Shown one piece after another: positions 21,363 through 34,668 of a stretch of DNA of 64,000 nt. Both the position numbers and the translations under genes were made by a program. This DNA is from Caprella mutica (taxonomy: Eukaryota; Arthropoda; Malacostraca; Amphipoda; Caprellidae), in NCBI GenBank assembly GCA_947561585.1, contig CANNZV010000870.1:124001-188000 (forward strand), written 5' to 3'. Positions within the stretch are counted from its first letter, which is position 1; every line of letters starts with the position of its first letter. The notes beneath the pieces are model-generated. The model was given only the letters and a program-made list of their open reading frames with translations, was not told the DNA's origin and did no database searches.

Positions 21363-21704
21363 GCTTTTAAGAGACTATATCTGCCATAGCACAAGGAATA
21401 ATTATATTTTATATAGAATGGCTTAACGTATGTAAGTATCTACGACTATAAAACAAAGAAATGTATTACAGTCCTATCCCATTGATGAAATTATGAAGAT
21501 ATTTGGAATGAAATAAGTTAAATTGAAAGGTTTAACTTCATCAACCGTATATATAATTTCGCAAGTTCTTTTAAAGTGGTACACATTTAGTGAAGATAAT
21601 GGATAATAATGAACAATGAATATTAAAGCATATTGATGACGTAGATAATACGAAATTATTTATCATTGAAATATCTTTCATAATAATTTATCGTGGAGAA
21701 AATT

Positions 21705-21848
21705 TCTTTCGTATTGGTGAATCATCTCATTCGTGTTGGTGAATCATCTCATTCGTGTTGGTAAATCATTTCATTCGAGTTGGTGAATCATCTCATTCGT
21801 GTTGGTGAATCATTTCACTCGTGTTGGTGAATCATTTCACTCGTATTA
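21705..21848. repeat. 22-bp short tandem repeat (about 6.5 copies)
   Basis: The unit is GTGTTGGTGAATCATCTC plus ATTC, with C/T and A/G variation between copies. Confidence 0.9.
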
Positions 21849-22494
21849 TTAATGTAAGTTTTCAGTGCCAACCCATCATTCGAGTGCCTTCAAATTGGGT
21901 AAACAATATATTTTTTATCTAGATTTGGCAGTATAAATCTAAACACAGCTCTGCACCTTTGAAAATGTCTTACCCATTTATTTCTATCGATGCTAATATT
22001 TCTATAACTAGGTTAACATTACTAATATAACTAATCAACATTTTTTGGAATAGTAAATCATCAAATGAAAAGAAGTTTAACGATTGTAAACATATTGACC
22101 GCTAATATAAGCTTTTCAAGAATAATGAAATTCAATATAAAATTTGAAGATGAACATATCACAAACTCTTGCATAACAACAAAATTTGCTGACATAATTG
22201 AAGTGCAATCAAATGAGACAAAAATAAACAAAATATTCATTTCACATTGTTGGAATTACAGGTAATTAAATTAAAATGTTGATATTGAGATAATATTTAA
22301 ATATATTTGATAACAATATGATTAATTTCTTCATTGCCAGATGATATTCATAAGGAAACATTACTTTGAATTAACAAAACCTGTAAAATATTTATAGTTT
22401 TTCGAATCAATCATGGATTCAAAAAAAGATTTACAGAACGACCAAAACTGCCAAAAAAATACACCATGACATGTGTACCTAAGAATTTTCTATT

Positions 22495-22674
22495 ATCAAG
22501 TATTCGCTTCGTAATTAATTATGTAAAAATATTCACTCAACCTTCACTGTCCGACATTTCTAAGGTTAATAGAAGAAAAAATGGAAAAACGAACTTTATA
22601 TCATATTATTGTAAATTTAATGGTAATTAGGTATTTGGATAACTGCTGTTTTTAGGGTAATGGTATTTACGTAA
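22495..22674 (+). repeat. dispersed repeat A, copy 1
   Basis: It shares ATCAAGTATTCGCTTCGTAA, CAACCTTCACTGTCCGACAT and TTAGGGTAATGGTATT with a second copy at 34669-34825. The class is unknown; there is no coding sequence. Confidence 0.65.
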
Positions 22675-22989
22675 ATGTTTTTGAGGGGAAAACACAGTCC
22701 GCCATGCTTGTAAACACAGTGAGTTCATTTTTATAGCCTTGTTACTATTTAATTACGGAATCTAGATCTTACTACCTATTGAGCAAAGCTAATGGAAAAT
22801 GTTTTAAATGTAATGGAAAATATATTAAATGCAGACTAATATGGAATTACAAGATACCTTTTTAAATAGGGTTACTCTAATTAAAACTGACCGTGATAAT
22901 ATAGTAATACACAGTAACATATAGTTTTACCAACTTTTAGCTTCACTTGTTATAAAATTAAATTGTCTTAGAAAAAATCTATATTTCGG

Positions 22990-23230
22990 AATCACCCCCC
23001 CCCCCCTCCCTTCACCCGGGTTGATTTCGATAGTGACAAAATGTTTATCCTACTGTTTTTACCTAAGTTGCTTGATTGAACAGTAAAACAGTAACTCTTT
23101 TCTTGTACTGGTAACTGTTCAATCAAGCAACCTAAGTAAAAACAGTAAACAACAAAACAGAAAACTATGCATATTGTCACCGTTGAAGCGACCCCGGGTG
23201 AGGGGCAGGCGCCCAAGACCCCCAACCAGA
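22990..23230. mobile_element. palindromic MITE-like foldback sequence
   Basis: Two arms of roughly 100 bp face each other around a short loop near 23095-23110. AAGTTGCTTGATTGAACAGT on the left matches the reverse complement of ACTGTTCAATCAAGCAACCT on the right. CACCCGGG and GTGACAAAATG-type blocks also pair. The outer ends are GC-rich next to a C-run at 22997. The superfamily is not identified. Confidence 0.65.
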
Positions 23231-24544
23231 CCACTAACCTAACCTTATATAATTATTCATAAGGCTGCCTAAGTATCCCAAGAATGAGCATGGATTGGTC
23301 GATGATTGCGATAATGATTGATCCGTAGATGCAATCGATCGCTATAGCAGATCAACCAAAGCACATATACTTATAAAATATATAATAATGATCTTGTATG
23401 TTGTTTTTCATACACTTTCTACATGTACTAAAGTGACTTATGAGTATGCAGTAAAGAGATGCACTAATCACCTTGAACAGAAGATATCATATTGATTATA
23501 AGGAATGATAAATAATTATATTATAAATCAATCTTACTATTCCATTTGACTTTTCTTCTTTTTAAAACAATTACATAGTTTAATAAAATATCAAGTACAA
23601 GTTATTCAAAAGTAATTAACCAGAGAGAAACTTATTGTCAGGCTATAGAAGATTTGTCCCCTCCTAATCTTCTATGGCCCCACCATACTTTAACTTTCTC
23701 GCTGATGGAGAGAAACTAGGGTACCTAAAAATTAACTACATTCGATCGGTGAAATTATTAAGAAATCTAAGAAAATGATGTAATGTTATATTTCGGAAAT
23801 CAGAACCTATTTTATACCTACCTGAATAATATAAATTTATTAATTGTATTTTTAAATTCACTCTATTCTTTGTAATTCCAAGATCACATAATACCTATTT
23901 GAATTATATTTAAAAAAATATGTCAATTATTTTATATTGCTAGTTGGAATTTCATAATTTTTCAAATTTCTATCCAATACATTTGGAATAAAAATAACAC
24001 ACTGTTATTAATAAGTAATGTTTATTAAGTTTACTAAAAAGAGACATTATTTAAAAATGTGCTGCATTAGTTACGAGTTTACCAATGTATTAATTATTAT
24101 ATAACAAAATATAAACTTCGAGAAAGCTGCCACTAAAAATAATCTTCGTTATCAACTCAGTTATACTTTCAAACTATAAACTATTCAAAAAATTGTAATT
24201 GGTCTGAATTCTGAACGTACTATCAAAGAAAAAAGTCTCCACACGATAAGTTAATCAAATAACAGTCTTCTAATTTCCTATCATTTTCAAATCTTACAAA
24301 TATCTTCAAGCAGTATAATTAATGAAGTTTCTTCTAGAAATGTGAAATTAGTAAACAGTCAAAAAATCATTAGGAATACACTTGTCTCTGACACTTGTCA
24401 TTCATACTTTGAAAAAAAGATTAACGAAAAAAAAAATGAAATTTACCTTTAAATTTTTTGCCTAAAATAAAAGTAAAAATACTGATAGCAAATTTATGAA
24501 ATTACTGAAAAAAATAACAAGTTAAATTTTCAAAATATTACCTA

Positions 24545-24735
24545 CCGACACCGTAAACAATTTACATACACTGGTATAGAATTTATAAAAACCGGTAAAC
24601 AATTAAAAAAATGGTATAGAATTTGCAAATATAGTGGTATAGAATTTACATAAACACCGGTATACAATAATAATTAGTTAAATGCACAGATAAATATTAT
24701 AGACATACACCGGTATAGAATTCACATACACATAT
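24545..24735. repeat. degenerate short tandem repeat, ACCGGTATAGAATTTACATA type
   Basis: About five imperfect copies of a GGTATAGAATTTACA core, separated by spacers of different length. Old or decayed. Confidence 0.5.
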
Positions 24736-26267
24736 GTATATAAAATGTTTGAGGTGCAGCTAAAGATGCCCGGCAATTGAGTGTTAGTTTGAAACCAAGA
24801 ATATAATTTAAAATAAAGAATTATCAATATAATTTTTATATATTCCATTCTATGCAGCCTTCATGTTTAATCCTTTATCGTACGATCAAATTTAGTCAAC
24901 TTAAGTATAAAAAGAGAGTTAAATAATTTTCAATGGTATTTTAAAATAATAACATTTCTATTTCATTTCATTAATGAACTAATTGTTTATCATCCATTCT
25001 GAGATCATTCAGCAAACCGATCAATAAAGATAATAATGGTTACAATTTCTTTGTAATATAGGTACAATTTCATGTTAAATTATTAATGCCTATTAAAACA
25101 GATAACTCAATAAAAGATTAAAAATTATAGATAAGCAACTGTATTCCGACAGTTGCCATAAACTTTACAAAAAGTAAAATTATTCAAATGAATGCAAAAC
25201 CTTGAAATTAACAGACAGACTATTCCTATTATGCAATGAATACTTAGAAGATTTATATGTATTTAAATTGATGCTAGAAATTTAAAATGTAAAGTCATGT
25301 TCAGAGTTCTTATTTACTAGTACTTTCCTATAATCTTGTTTAAAATGATGCCTAAGAACAAAAGAACATTTATCTTATCAATCGTCTATGTTCACATAGG
25401 TAATTAGACAACGAATCCAAAGTAAGACTGATCCGATGAATATCGAATTAATAATTGAAAATCATAAAAAAGAAATTAGAAAATATTTTTTACCATGTGC
25501 TGTAATGTTAAGATAAGTTCTGATATCAACTGTATGTTTACTCTTTCGCTCTTCAATTACCATATATTGAATAAAATAATACATTACTGCATAGTTATTG
25601 AAAACAATTTCAGTATAGAAAGCAAAACTCCTACGACTTAGGAACATTAAAATGAATGATGGTAATAGCTTAGGTTTTTAAGGTTATCAATTAAAATATT
25701 CATGATTTACTGCTCTGCTGAATATTAAAACTAGATAAACAAATATTAAATTGATGAAAAGTCGAAAAGTGATGCGTTGCCAGAAGAATAATGAAGTTGG
25801 CAACCGCAAGGTGGCCTATATTTGGACTATACCGACACAAGCCCACGCAATATACACTTCGATAGCTCTTCTTACATTCCTATTTAGATTGGAAATGTAA
25901 CTTTACAAGCATTTTCATAATTTCAATGACTAGTCTTAGTCATAATTTGTATGATAATGCTTCTTTTTATAGCTACGTTAATTATAACCTTTTTTAAAGT
26001 ACAATTATATGATAAACTAATTGACATTAGTGTTGAGCCGGTGAAAATACCTAGGTCCATGCTATCGTTTTGCAGTGAATTATTCTTACAAAGTCCAGTT
26101 GAGTGAAATGTGTAGTATCCAATTGTAACGTCAGTGGGCACCATTGTTTGTTATCTGGTTTGAATATTATGTTGTCAACCAAATTAGAAATTAATGAAAT
26201 ACTAATAATATTAAATAACACTCTCACAAGGCACTAGCTTATATGTGCTTTCTCACAAATAACTTAC

Positions 26268-26560
26268 TACTGCAGTTCGCAAAATAGTGAGAGCGGGTTT
26301 CTTTTCAAGTGACAGCTGCAGCAATTGCGTTCGTATCACTTCACTACAACAAACACTGTATCCACCACTTCAACACACGCTAACACAACTTCACAAAAAA
26401 GGCGTCAGGAGGCCTCCGGCTCGATGGACAGGAGGAGAGCTACTAGTCTCTGGCTCACTCCGGTGGTGTGCTCTGTGCGGCGCTAGGCACCTTGCCATCT
26501 CACCCCCCACCCCACAGCTCCCCAGATACCAACCATCACCACCAGAAACAAAACCTGGAG
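26268..26560 (-). other. candidate non-coding first exon / promoter region of the projectin gene
   Basis: This is a GC-rich patch in otherwise AT-rich DNA, upstream of the ATG exon on the same strand. Read on the minus strand it ends at a good 5' splice site (GTAAGT at 26267-26262). I see no coding potential in that strand, and the ATG exon at 17456 begins with a good 3' splice site followed by untranslated sequence, so at least one upstream exon must exist. The right boundary and transcription start are not resolved. About 180 bp upstream (26745-26754) is an AT-rich 10-mer one mismatch away from a MEF2 site, which would suit a muscle gene but could be chance. Confidence 0.4.
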
Positions 26561-26569
26561 CGTCCTAAC

Positions 26570-28378
26570 ACTTTTACACCATCACAATCCATGATTCAGA
26601 ATTTCGAATGGTCAAAATTTATAACCTAACAATACTATTCTAATACAGGAAGCTTTTATAATAGATAAATTTCAATTATATTGAGATATTCGCCTGTTAT
26701 TTATATGCTATCTATATCAAGAATCAAGGTAAATCACAAGCATTATAAAAATAGCTCATCAGGTTTATGAATAAAGTTAAAAACTAAATTCTTTCCTATC
26801 TCTTTCATATGGACAGTCGATTGAAAGGAGATGAGGAAGGGAGAGTCTAATCTAAGCTCGTGATAACAGAGTAGAGTAATAAGAGGAAATTTTATACAGT
26901 ACCTTCCTGGTGTAACGTGACATCTTTGTTATTCTTCTTCCGAATATAGATGAGATATCATGGAGGGTTTGAAAACTATAACAGGTATCTTAGATTTCAT
27001 TCCTCTCATATAATGGTACTCATTGATGAAGATCTATCCTTCTTCATGTTTGCTGTAACATCTATAACTATAATTAATCTATACATAAGAGTTGATAAAT
27101 TATAATTACTTTAATAGAAAATTTCCCATTTAAATAACCAAACACTATTGAAGACGAAGCTTAAAGTTGTTTACTAAAATTGTATCAGGTTAGAGTGAAA
27201 ACTTCAGTCAAATTATAAATAAAGTTGCTTCATATATGTATAAACTTTTGTTATAAGTATGAAGCCACTTTAAAGTGAGAATAATATAGTCTCCATGTTA
27301 TTGAATTCTATGATAAATTTAAAAAAAATTAACTAGCATGAATAACTCTTACTTATAATACAATAATTATTAGGGCTTTTGTTAATCTCGTTTAATTTCA
27401 AACCATGTGTTGGATTCATATCCGCCATCTTGTTAATTATGATAATCAATGGAAAAAGTGGTATAAGTTGCACCATCTCTGTACACTATTATATAAGTGT
27501 GTGAAGAAATTACCATATCACGTTATACTGTCACTTTGAGATGATCACTTTCTAAATCAGTCTTTGGCAACTATTTTAGATTCTTCAGACTTCCGATGGA
27601 CGTATCTATTTTCTATTTTCGTCATCAATGTTTATTCTAATAGGTTTATTTTTGAAAAATGATTCAATGCAGAATAGGATGAGACAATGATTTAAAAATA
27701 AATGCACACTTGACAGACTACATCACGCCTCTTACTAACTGAACATGCTAAGTTGCTTTCACAAAATCATCTCACCAATTTTGTACCTTCACCTTTAAAG
27801 TATATAATTTATTAATGAGTAAAACGTGGGAATATCTTGAATGCAATATAGAGAAAATAAAACACAATGGAAAGGAGCATCAATAAATATAGCTAGTGGG
27901 ACTAAAATAACTTAATGACAGGTGCCAAATGCCATTTATATTAGAGAGCTAGTCTATGTGCTATGACTCTCAATTAAAAGTTAATAAGAGAGGAGAGCAA
28001 TATTAATTAAAAATTCATTAATTTTGTTTAATAAAATAAGAAAAAATCTAAAAGAATTAATTGTTCAGTTCAGTTGGTTTTACGGATTGCCTTTTCCACA
28101 GCTCCAAATCATCATTCTACTCCTACACTTCTCTCTCCATTTTTCACTCCCCATTCTTAATCTCTTTATTCTTTCTCTCTCTATTCTTCCCTCTCCATTC
28201 TTTCTCTCTCTATTCTTGCTCTTTTCCTCCACATGCTCACTAAAATGATGATCTTACAGTGGTAAAAAATAAACTCCATCCATTGCGATAAATTGAACAG
28301 ATTTCGATTAAGTAGTAGTTACTATTTAATTGTACTATGTAATATATAAAGTAACTCTCTATTCATACAATAAGAAAG
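26570..28378. other. AT-rich sequence upstream of the projectin gene
   Basis: No gene, repeat array or element recognised. The right part has a CT-rich stretch at 28100-28240 that creates short open frames without coding character. Confidence 0.45.
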
Positions 28379-28676
28379 ACCACTCTTTGAAATTTTGGTT
28401 TCAAAAATGCATCGTGCTGCAACGTTTGTTTCAAAGTGGGTACTAGCCGTTAGCTCAGGTTAAACAGTTAATTTTCAAGATTTATTTTAATAGAGAGGGA
28501 CAAAAATTTGCTGAAAGAATATTGTAAATAACAAACCAGTTTTAAAGTTTCTATATACGATGCTTTAATTAACAGTAAATGTTGTGGTTGGGTAGCAACG
28601 GCTAGTGTGGCAGTTCGCACTTTGAAACACAGGTGGCAGCACGATGCCTTTTTGATACCGAAATTTCCGAAAGTGG
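28379..28676. mobile_element. MITE with about 90-bp terminal inverted repeats
   Basis: The left end (CCACTCTTTGAAATTTTGGT, then GCATCGTGCTGC and GTTTCAAAGTG) pairs with the right end read in reverse (CCACTTTCGGAAATTTCGGT, GCATCGTGCTGC, GTTTCAAAGTG). Total length is about 300 bp with no coding sequence. The family and target duplication are not determined. Confidence 0.7.
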
Positions 28677-29042
28677 TATTAGGATAATATCTTTGGTATA
28701 ACCCACTAGTGATTGTAAGTATCTATTCCTTTTTTATCCGTCTTGTTACATAAGAGTTTTTATCTAAAAGATTAATCATAAAATGAGACACTATATCATA
28801 CTAATTTTTTAACGCTTGTGTTATCATTCAGAATTTTCTAATTATTTATTATATTGAAAATATTTCCCTTTTAACAGTATGGATTCCCTTTTAATTTAAT
28901 GGTAGCTTTAAGAAAATACACATCCTATATTAAAGTATTTGATTTTCAACCGTAATAATTTCCTTCTTGTCTGTATTTTGTATAAGCTATAATGTGACAT
29001 TTGATTATTTTAAAGGTATATAAAACAAATATACAACATGTA

Positions 29043-30673
29043 CAGTAGCGGACAAAATATAAGGGTAGGCAAAAACAAGTTATCTAAATCTTTAATTTCA
29101 TAAAAAGTACAAAACACACATTATTGAAATTTTGCATGCATTTTCATATAGAGCTCATATTTATTCGTATGAAATTTCAAAACATTTGGACAAATATTCT
29201 AGGAATAGTTCCATATTTTACTTCAAACACTAAATTTTGCTCTGGTCAAAAGTTTAGGGTAGCCATCATAAACTTTGAAATATTCGCGGATAATGGCAAT
29301 TAACCTAATAATTTGTGAATAATTCTTTACAATATTACTTCAATACTTCTTCTACCACAAAATTCTACATATTTGGCACTACATGAAGGAGTTATCCATC
29401 TTCTATTCATCCTCTAGAAATGTCCACAATTCTTCCACATTTCTTGTGTTTCTTCTCTGAGTACAGTCTCCAATTATTATCCAAACAATCTCAATTCGAT
29501 TGAGGTCAGGACTCTGTGAAAGCCAGCACATTAGAGCAATTTCTTCATCTTCTATTAGAGTCGTAACTTTTTTATCTGAGTAGTAGGGTACGTTGTCCTG
29601 CTTGAAACTCTGTGGTTGAGGGTCAGCTGCTTGTTGATAGGGGAGAGTATGATGAAAGAAAGAGCTGTTTTATTCTTCTACAATAGCTCCTCCTTGTAGA
29701 CGAACAATGAGACCAGATCCAGCAGAAAAAATGACCTCCAAGACCATCACACTACCTCCTCCAAAATTAACCGTTTTCTTGACGCAGATCAAAGTTAACA
29801 TTTCCCCTACTTTACGTTTAATTTGTTCTTTCCTATAAGAACCAAAGACTTCTATTTTTCTTCCATCATCACTAGAATGTAATTTCGACTACTGATCAAT
29901 CGACCAAACGAAATAATCATGACAAAACACAAGTATCACTTTCCGTTTCTTTTTTGAGATTGAAAGCTTCGATGCAGGGATAAATTATTGGAAAACAACT
30001 TGTTGAAGTCGAAGCAAAAAAGTAGACTGGGACACCGTACCACCAGACATGACATCTATCTCACGAAAAATTTGACCAGAGGTGTTGAAACTACCTTGAA
30101 AGCTACTTTGAAGACTTGCATTATCTTCTCTAAGCAATGCTTTTGGAAGTCTACCATTCATCGGTTTGGAATCAACAACTCCATACTACTTATGTATAAC
30201 AATATGTTGCACAATAGTTTTGGACCTTCATGTAGCAATAGAAATCTCTTGCAACGACAATTAGAGACTGTATCAGAGGGGAAACTTGTGGACATTTCTT
30301 GAGGATGAATAGAATATGGATAACTCCTTCCTATTGTGAAAAATTATCAGAATTTTGTGGTAGAAGATGTATTAGAGTGATATAGCAAAGAATTATTCAC
30401 AAATTATTAAGTTGATTGCCAATATCCGCGAATATTTCAAAGTTTATGATGGCTACCCTAAACTTTTTGACCAGAGCAAAATTTAGTGTTTGAAATAAAA
30501 TATGGAACTATTCCTAGAATATTTGTCCAAATGCTTTGAAATTTCATACGACTACATATGAGTTCTATATGAATATACGTGCAAAATTTCAATAATGTGT
30601 GTTTTGTACTTTTTATGAAATTAAATATTTAGATAATTTGTTTTTGCCTACCCTTATATTTTGTCCGATACTG
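29043..30673 (-). mobile_element. Tc1-family transposon with long terminal inverted repeats
   Basis: The outer ends CAGTAGCGGACAAAATATAA and, in reverse, CAGTATCGGACAAAATATAA are flanked by TA on both sides (29041-29042, 30674-30675), the Tc1/mariner target duplication. The inverted repeat is unusually long, about 430 bp (29043-29478 against 30250-30673), and includes the 3' end of the transposase gene. The element is 1,631 bp and lies upstream of the projectin gene. Its transposase is broken. Confidence 0.88.
29386..30170 (-). pseudogene. Tc1 transposase pseudogene
   Basis: In pieces, minus-strand frames give GRLPKALLREDNASLQSSFQ (DNA-binding region), WSIDQSKLHSS with a stop where WSDESKF is usual, VNFGGGSVMVLEVIFSAGSG, FKQDNVPYYSDKKV (usual QQDNDPKHTS) and SQSPDLNRIEIVWIIIGDC (usual SPDLNPIEHLW). 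The order and spacing fit a Tc1 transposase. Stops and frameshifts, and changed catalytic residues, show it is inactive. Confidence 0.82.
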
Positions 30674-31931
30674 TATGTTCACTGTTCAGCCCTTTAGTTT
30701 CGCTCTAGGCGGTGTAAAATAACATGTTATATAACTAGTAGAGTCAAGAGTTCTTACTTGGTTATATAACTTTTATATCTAGTATTTTAACTTTTTGAGT
30801 TCAACAATTATAAATTAATTGTATGAAGTTATAAAATTAGTGTATATGTAGCAATGAAACGAAAAATAATTAGTTAAGCACTTATATAAAAGATTTATAA
30901 GTAATCTCTTACGTATATGGACAATAGCAGGTACAAACAACGAAGTATAAAATGTTTGTTCATTTCGTTTAGGTTTTAATGTTCTATAGCCATGTAATGT
31001 GGAACCGATAAACTTGGAAACTATACTTGTAATACTCCAGTTTGTTATTAAAGAAATATTCTGAAATCAATTGTTGAAATTTCCATTGTCAAATTAAAAT
31101 GTGTTATAGGATTATAGGATTGAACAGCTCATAATAATTTCACCATCTGATTTTCAGCTAAACATAATTCAGAATAATGTAATATCACAGACACGTGGCA
31201 GATAGGTACCTAAAATGAATATATACGATTTGAACTGATACAGCTTATCAGATTTATAATAAACCCATTTGAATAATAACTAAACTATAACGCTTGCTTA
31301 GAATAGTACGGATAACTGTGATGATCCTATTATGCTAACAGAAGAGTTGGATCATATTTCAATTACATAATACTTATGTAATCAATGTTTTAGAGTGATT
31401 TCTAAATGTGGCTATAAGAAAGAATTACTCTTTCATCTTTCTCGAAGTCGTTTAACAATTATGGTGATGAGAGAATTGCAGATTTACAATGACTAGAAGA
31501 AATTTCACGCTACTTCTAAGAAGAAAGAAAATTGTGATACGAGAAGTTAACAAATAAATAACTGCCGTCATTTTAACGGAGCGCAAACATTTAACAATCT
31601 CATAAATTACACCCAGGACGTAAGTGTGCATTGCAATTGATTTTATGATCTTAAAGATCTTTATAACAAAATTATGTAGTTGATTGATAAAAAATAGTGA
31701 TTTTAGTAATTTAATATTAATAAGTTAATTTAATTAATTGGTAAAAAATCATCTTGCACTAACAGAATTTTTTTTAAATCACGACATGCATTAGTTAGGT
31801 ATTTTTGAATGCAAGTCAAATTAGAGATGTAGTAGTTGTACTGGTCGTATCACCTGTAACGAGACTGTTGCACCTGATTTCTATTAATTAAGAGTACATG
31901 TAGTAAATTTCTCACCGTGCGCGGTCACGTC

Positions 31932-31979
31932 TATAAATAAACCAGGAAGAGAGTAACTTCTCCTCGGTACAGTCTAGCT
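31932..31979 (+). promoter_or_regulatory. core-promoter-like TATA and initiator pair, possibly of a solo LTR
   Basis: TATAAATA at 31932-31939 is followed 39 bp later by TACAGTCT, which resembles an initiator. The neighbouring text (GTAACGAGACTGTTGCACC upstream, GAAGAGAGTAACTTCTCC between) has the look of an insect LTR, but I found neither LTR ends nor a duplication. This may be chance. Confidence 0.2.
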
Positions 31980-33025
31980 ATTTTACATACAAATTATTCT
32001 TTAAGTTGATCCCCTGATTGAGGATGATGAAATGGAGCAACTTATTCTCATCCGCAATATTCATTAGTTCAGAATTTATAGGCTAGAAGAGAGATTTAAT
32101 CAAACTAAGAATATAGTCATTCGAGACCATAGCAAGAAAAAGCAGTAATTGGGTAATGAATTACCTTTCTTTCGCACTGTGCTATGCAGTCTCTTAATTC
32201 TTTAGAAATAAAAAAGAAGTCTCGATTCTCTTTCGGTGTTTTATTTTGATCGACGAGAATAATTTCGAAAGATAAATTCTCATAAAATCACTCAAAAAAA
32301 TTATGATTTCAGCATGAAAAAAATATATAATTGTCATTGATCATATCACAGGATAGTTTGTTTGTGGATCATTTCTTGCCTTTTTAGTTAATTACAATTA
32401 GATTGTAGTTATTACTAAATATTTAATATTTCAAAAGATGAATAGTATCAATTAAATCTATATAATGAAATTGAGATACTATTTATCAGTACATCATTCT
32501 TCAAAATCTGACATTCAAATTCCACATTCGTCAAATCGTTTTAAACGTATAAACTTAGCAATGTCGTTCAAAAAGTAGCCTCCATCTGGCAAAGCATTTG
32601 GTGTTTATTTCTGTGATTGAGAGAGCAACTGTACGAGGTTGGTAATGGAGATACTATCTGAACGAGATTGGCATTAGAGTGAGGAAAAAGCATCGCACGT
32701 TAATTTACACCTACTTCAAATGATAACGGTAGAATAATTCTACTTTGTTAAGATAAGGGTATGTGTGAATGTTGTCTTATTTATAGAATTATATATATCT
32801 TTATATAAACTACATATTTCCATTAGAATTTTGACCTGACAGTTGGTATTCTGAATGGTAATACTGGTGAATATATTTATTAAATTATATTAGAAATCAA
32901 AGTGGTAAAAAGAGTGTTTTAAGTTTTCAATAAGAAACTCAACATAACTAGAACAGGCACTCGTAGAGCAAATACCTTCACTGCCGCTTATAAATGACAT
33001 TGAATATCTAATCATTGTTGAGTTT

Positions 33026-33262
33026 AAATGACCTTGACCTTTCTTTCGATCGCTCTCAAAATCTAATCACATTGCTCCTGGATAATGACCAATTAGTCCC
33101 ACCAAATTTCAGGTAATTTGATTGAATACTTTTTGAGTTATAAAAGACCTTCACCTTTCACCCGATCTTTCCAAAAATCTAACCAATTCGTTTCTGGATA
33201 GTGAGTTTTGGACCAGTCGTCCCACCAAATTTCAGGTAATTTGGCTGAATGCTTTTTGAAAA
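33026..33262 (+). repeat. tandem dimer of a 116-bp sequence
   Basis: Two diverged copies in a row share ACCTT-ACCTTTC, TCTAA-CA-TT, CTGGATA and CCCACCAAATTTCAGGTAAT, and end with TTGAAT-CTTTTTGA. The GACCTTGACCTTTC start resembles a dispersed repeat seen in many invertebrates, but I cannot name it. Confidence 0.7.
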
Positions 33263-34668
33263 TATGCGAATAAAAGATTACAAATAATAACTGCTTATTT
33301 ATATATAAATTTTTGTGAAAATTCAAGGCTATAGAATCTAAATGACCGAATTTTTAATTCATTCTATCAAAATATGATAATATACCAAACTTTACTTGGT
33401 GAAGAAATAAAAAAATAAACATCAATATAGCTTATAAATGAATGTTCTCCCTTACATTGAATTGATTATAATAGGTAGCGACCTGAACTCAAAAAGAGTA
33501 ACAATTTGATCACATTAAAAGTGATATCATATATACCCAATCTTCTCAATTATTCAATATAAAACTTCTCTCTTTCAGCTGAAAATTGGACATTGTCTAC
33601 AGAATATCCATCTTGAATATGACTTGGACTTCACGTTTTGATGATTCATGTAATGCTATTTCTAGGTTATTACTAGATTTCTATGCCTTTCAAGATACAC
33701 AACCACGAATCCACACTTACATATAAACTGTTTCTACTCAGTGTTTCGAATCGCAGAAGCGTGAAAAAATAACAACCGAAATCAGTTACTTAAATCCAAT
33801 AGTCATGATATTTCACTTTCCATCAACATAATACTGTGTGGTACTAATCGTGTTTTGGAGCCATTGGAGATTTGCAAGAAAGTAACTGTTCCGCTAAATA
33901 AGGTAATAGATATCGTTGTGTGACATTTTTGGAGTGGTTATATATTGGAATTCACTATTTTCTGGATTATGCAATAAAAGAAACTGTATTAAAGTCAACT
34001 TTTCTCAGTCTCTATACAATGTGTACATAGAATAAAATTTCAGAATAATCATATCTCATTTGTTGTTGGTCGAATTCAGTCTATTATTGTGGCTGTTTTC
34101 ATTAGTGAGTAGACTGAGTAAACTGGGCAGTGGCCACACAAGATGCTGTGAACAACACGCTGACAGCTGCGACTTTAAGTCACATTCTATTGGAAAAAAA
34201 TTGGCTGCGCAATTTCTAGTGTGCGAAATCATTACAATGAAAATTATGTTTGCAATTACAACTGATTTAGTGTCTCATTTTGCAAATATTACTTTGTACA
34301 GTAGGTTTAATTCCTCTTTAATGAACTATAATTAGTTCACTATGTTTTAGAGCTTACTTCACAATTTAAGATTGAAGAGATGCATAGTAAACTGGTCATT
34401 TTATGGCAGACTTCACTAAATATTTTTTAAATATATTCATTATACAGGGTACTTCATTTCTCAAAACTAAAAAATCGGCATAACTCACTATGCAGGACTT
34501 CATTGTTAAGAAGCTGTACTTAGAGAACTCCTTTTTAAAGATTGATTTATCTTTAGCAGGGGTTTAAGATTACCCTCCAATCTAAATTAAAAATTCTCTA
34601 GAAATGATTTAAATTTGCAGAGCTAAGGTTATACGTATAACATATCAAAGTTAACAGAGAAGAAATTG

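Larger units (their letters stand above)
17457..26267 (-). other. large first intron of the projectin gene
   Basis: About 8.8 kb from the candidate first exon to the ATG exon. It holds a 20/24-bp minisatellite, a mariner remnant, a 22-bp repeat, dispersed repeat A, a foldback MITE and a short degenerate repeat. No coding sequence other than transposase debris was recognised. Insect muscle genes often keep enhancers in such an intron, but none can be named here. Confidence 0.5.

Noticed and set aside
26287..26568. 93-codon plus-strand open frame in GC-rich DNA
   Set aside because: Opposite to the likely non-coding first exon of the projectin gene. No domain or splice signals on this strand; GC-rich sequence has few stops.
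29988..30302. 104-codon plus-strand frame
   Set aside because: Antisense of the Tc1 transposase pseudogene's DNA-binding region.
32560..32720. Possible mariner end (GTTCAAAAAGTAGCCTCC) and similar text near 34443 and 35475
   Set aside because: Only short resemblance, no partner end or transposase text found, so not listed as elements.
34060..34335. 91-codon frame with a hydrophobic start
   Set aside because: No recognised family, AT-rich composition, no splice or promoter context. Likely random.
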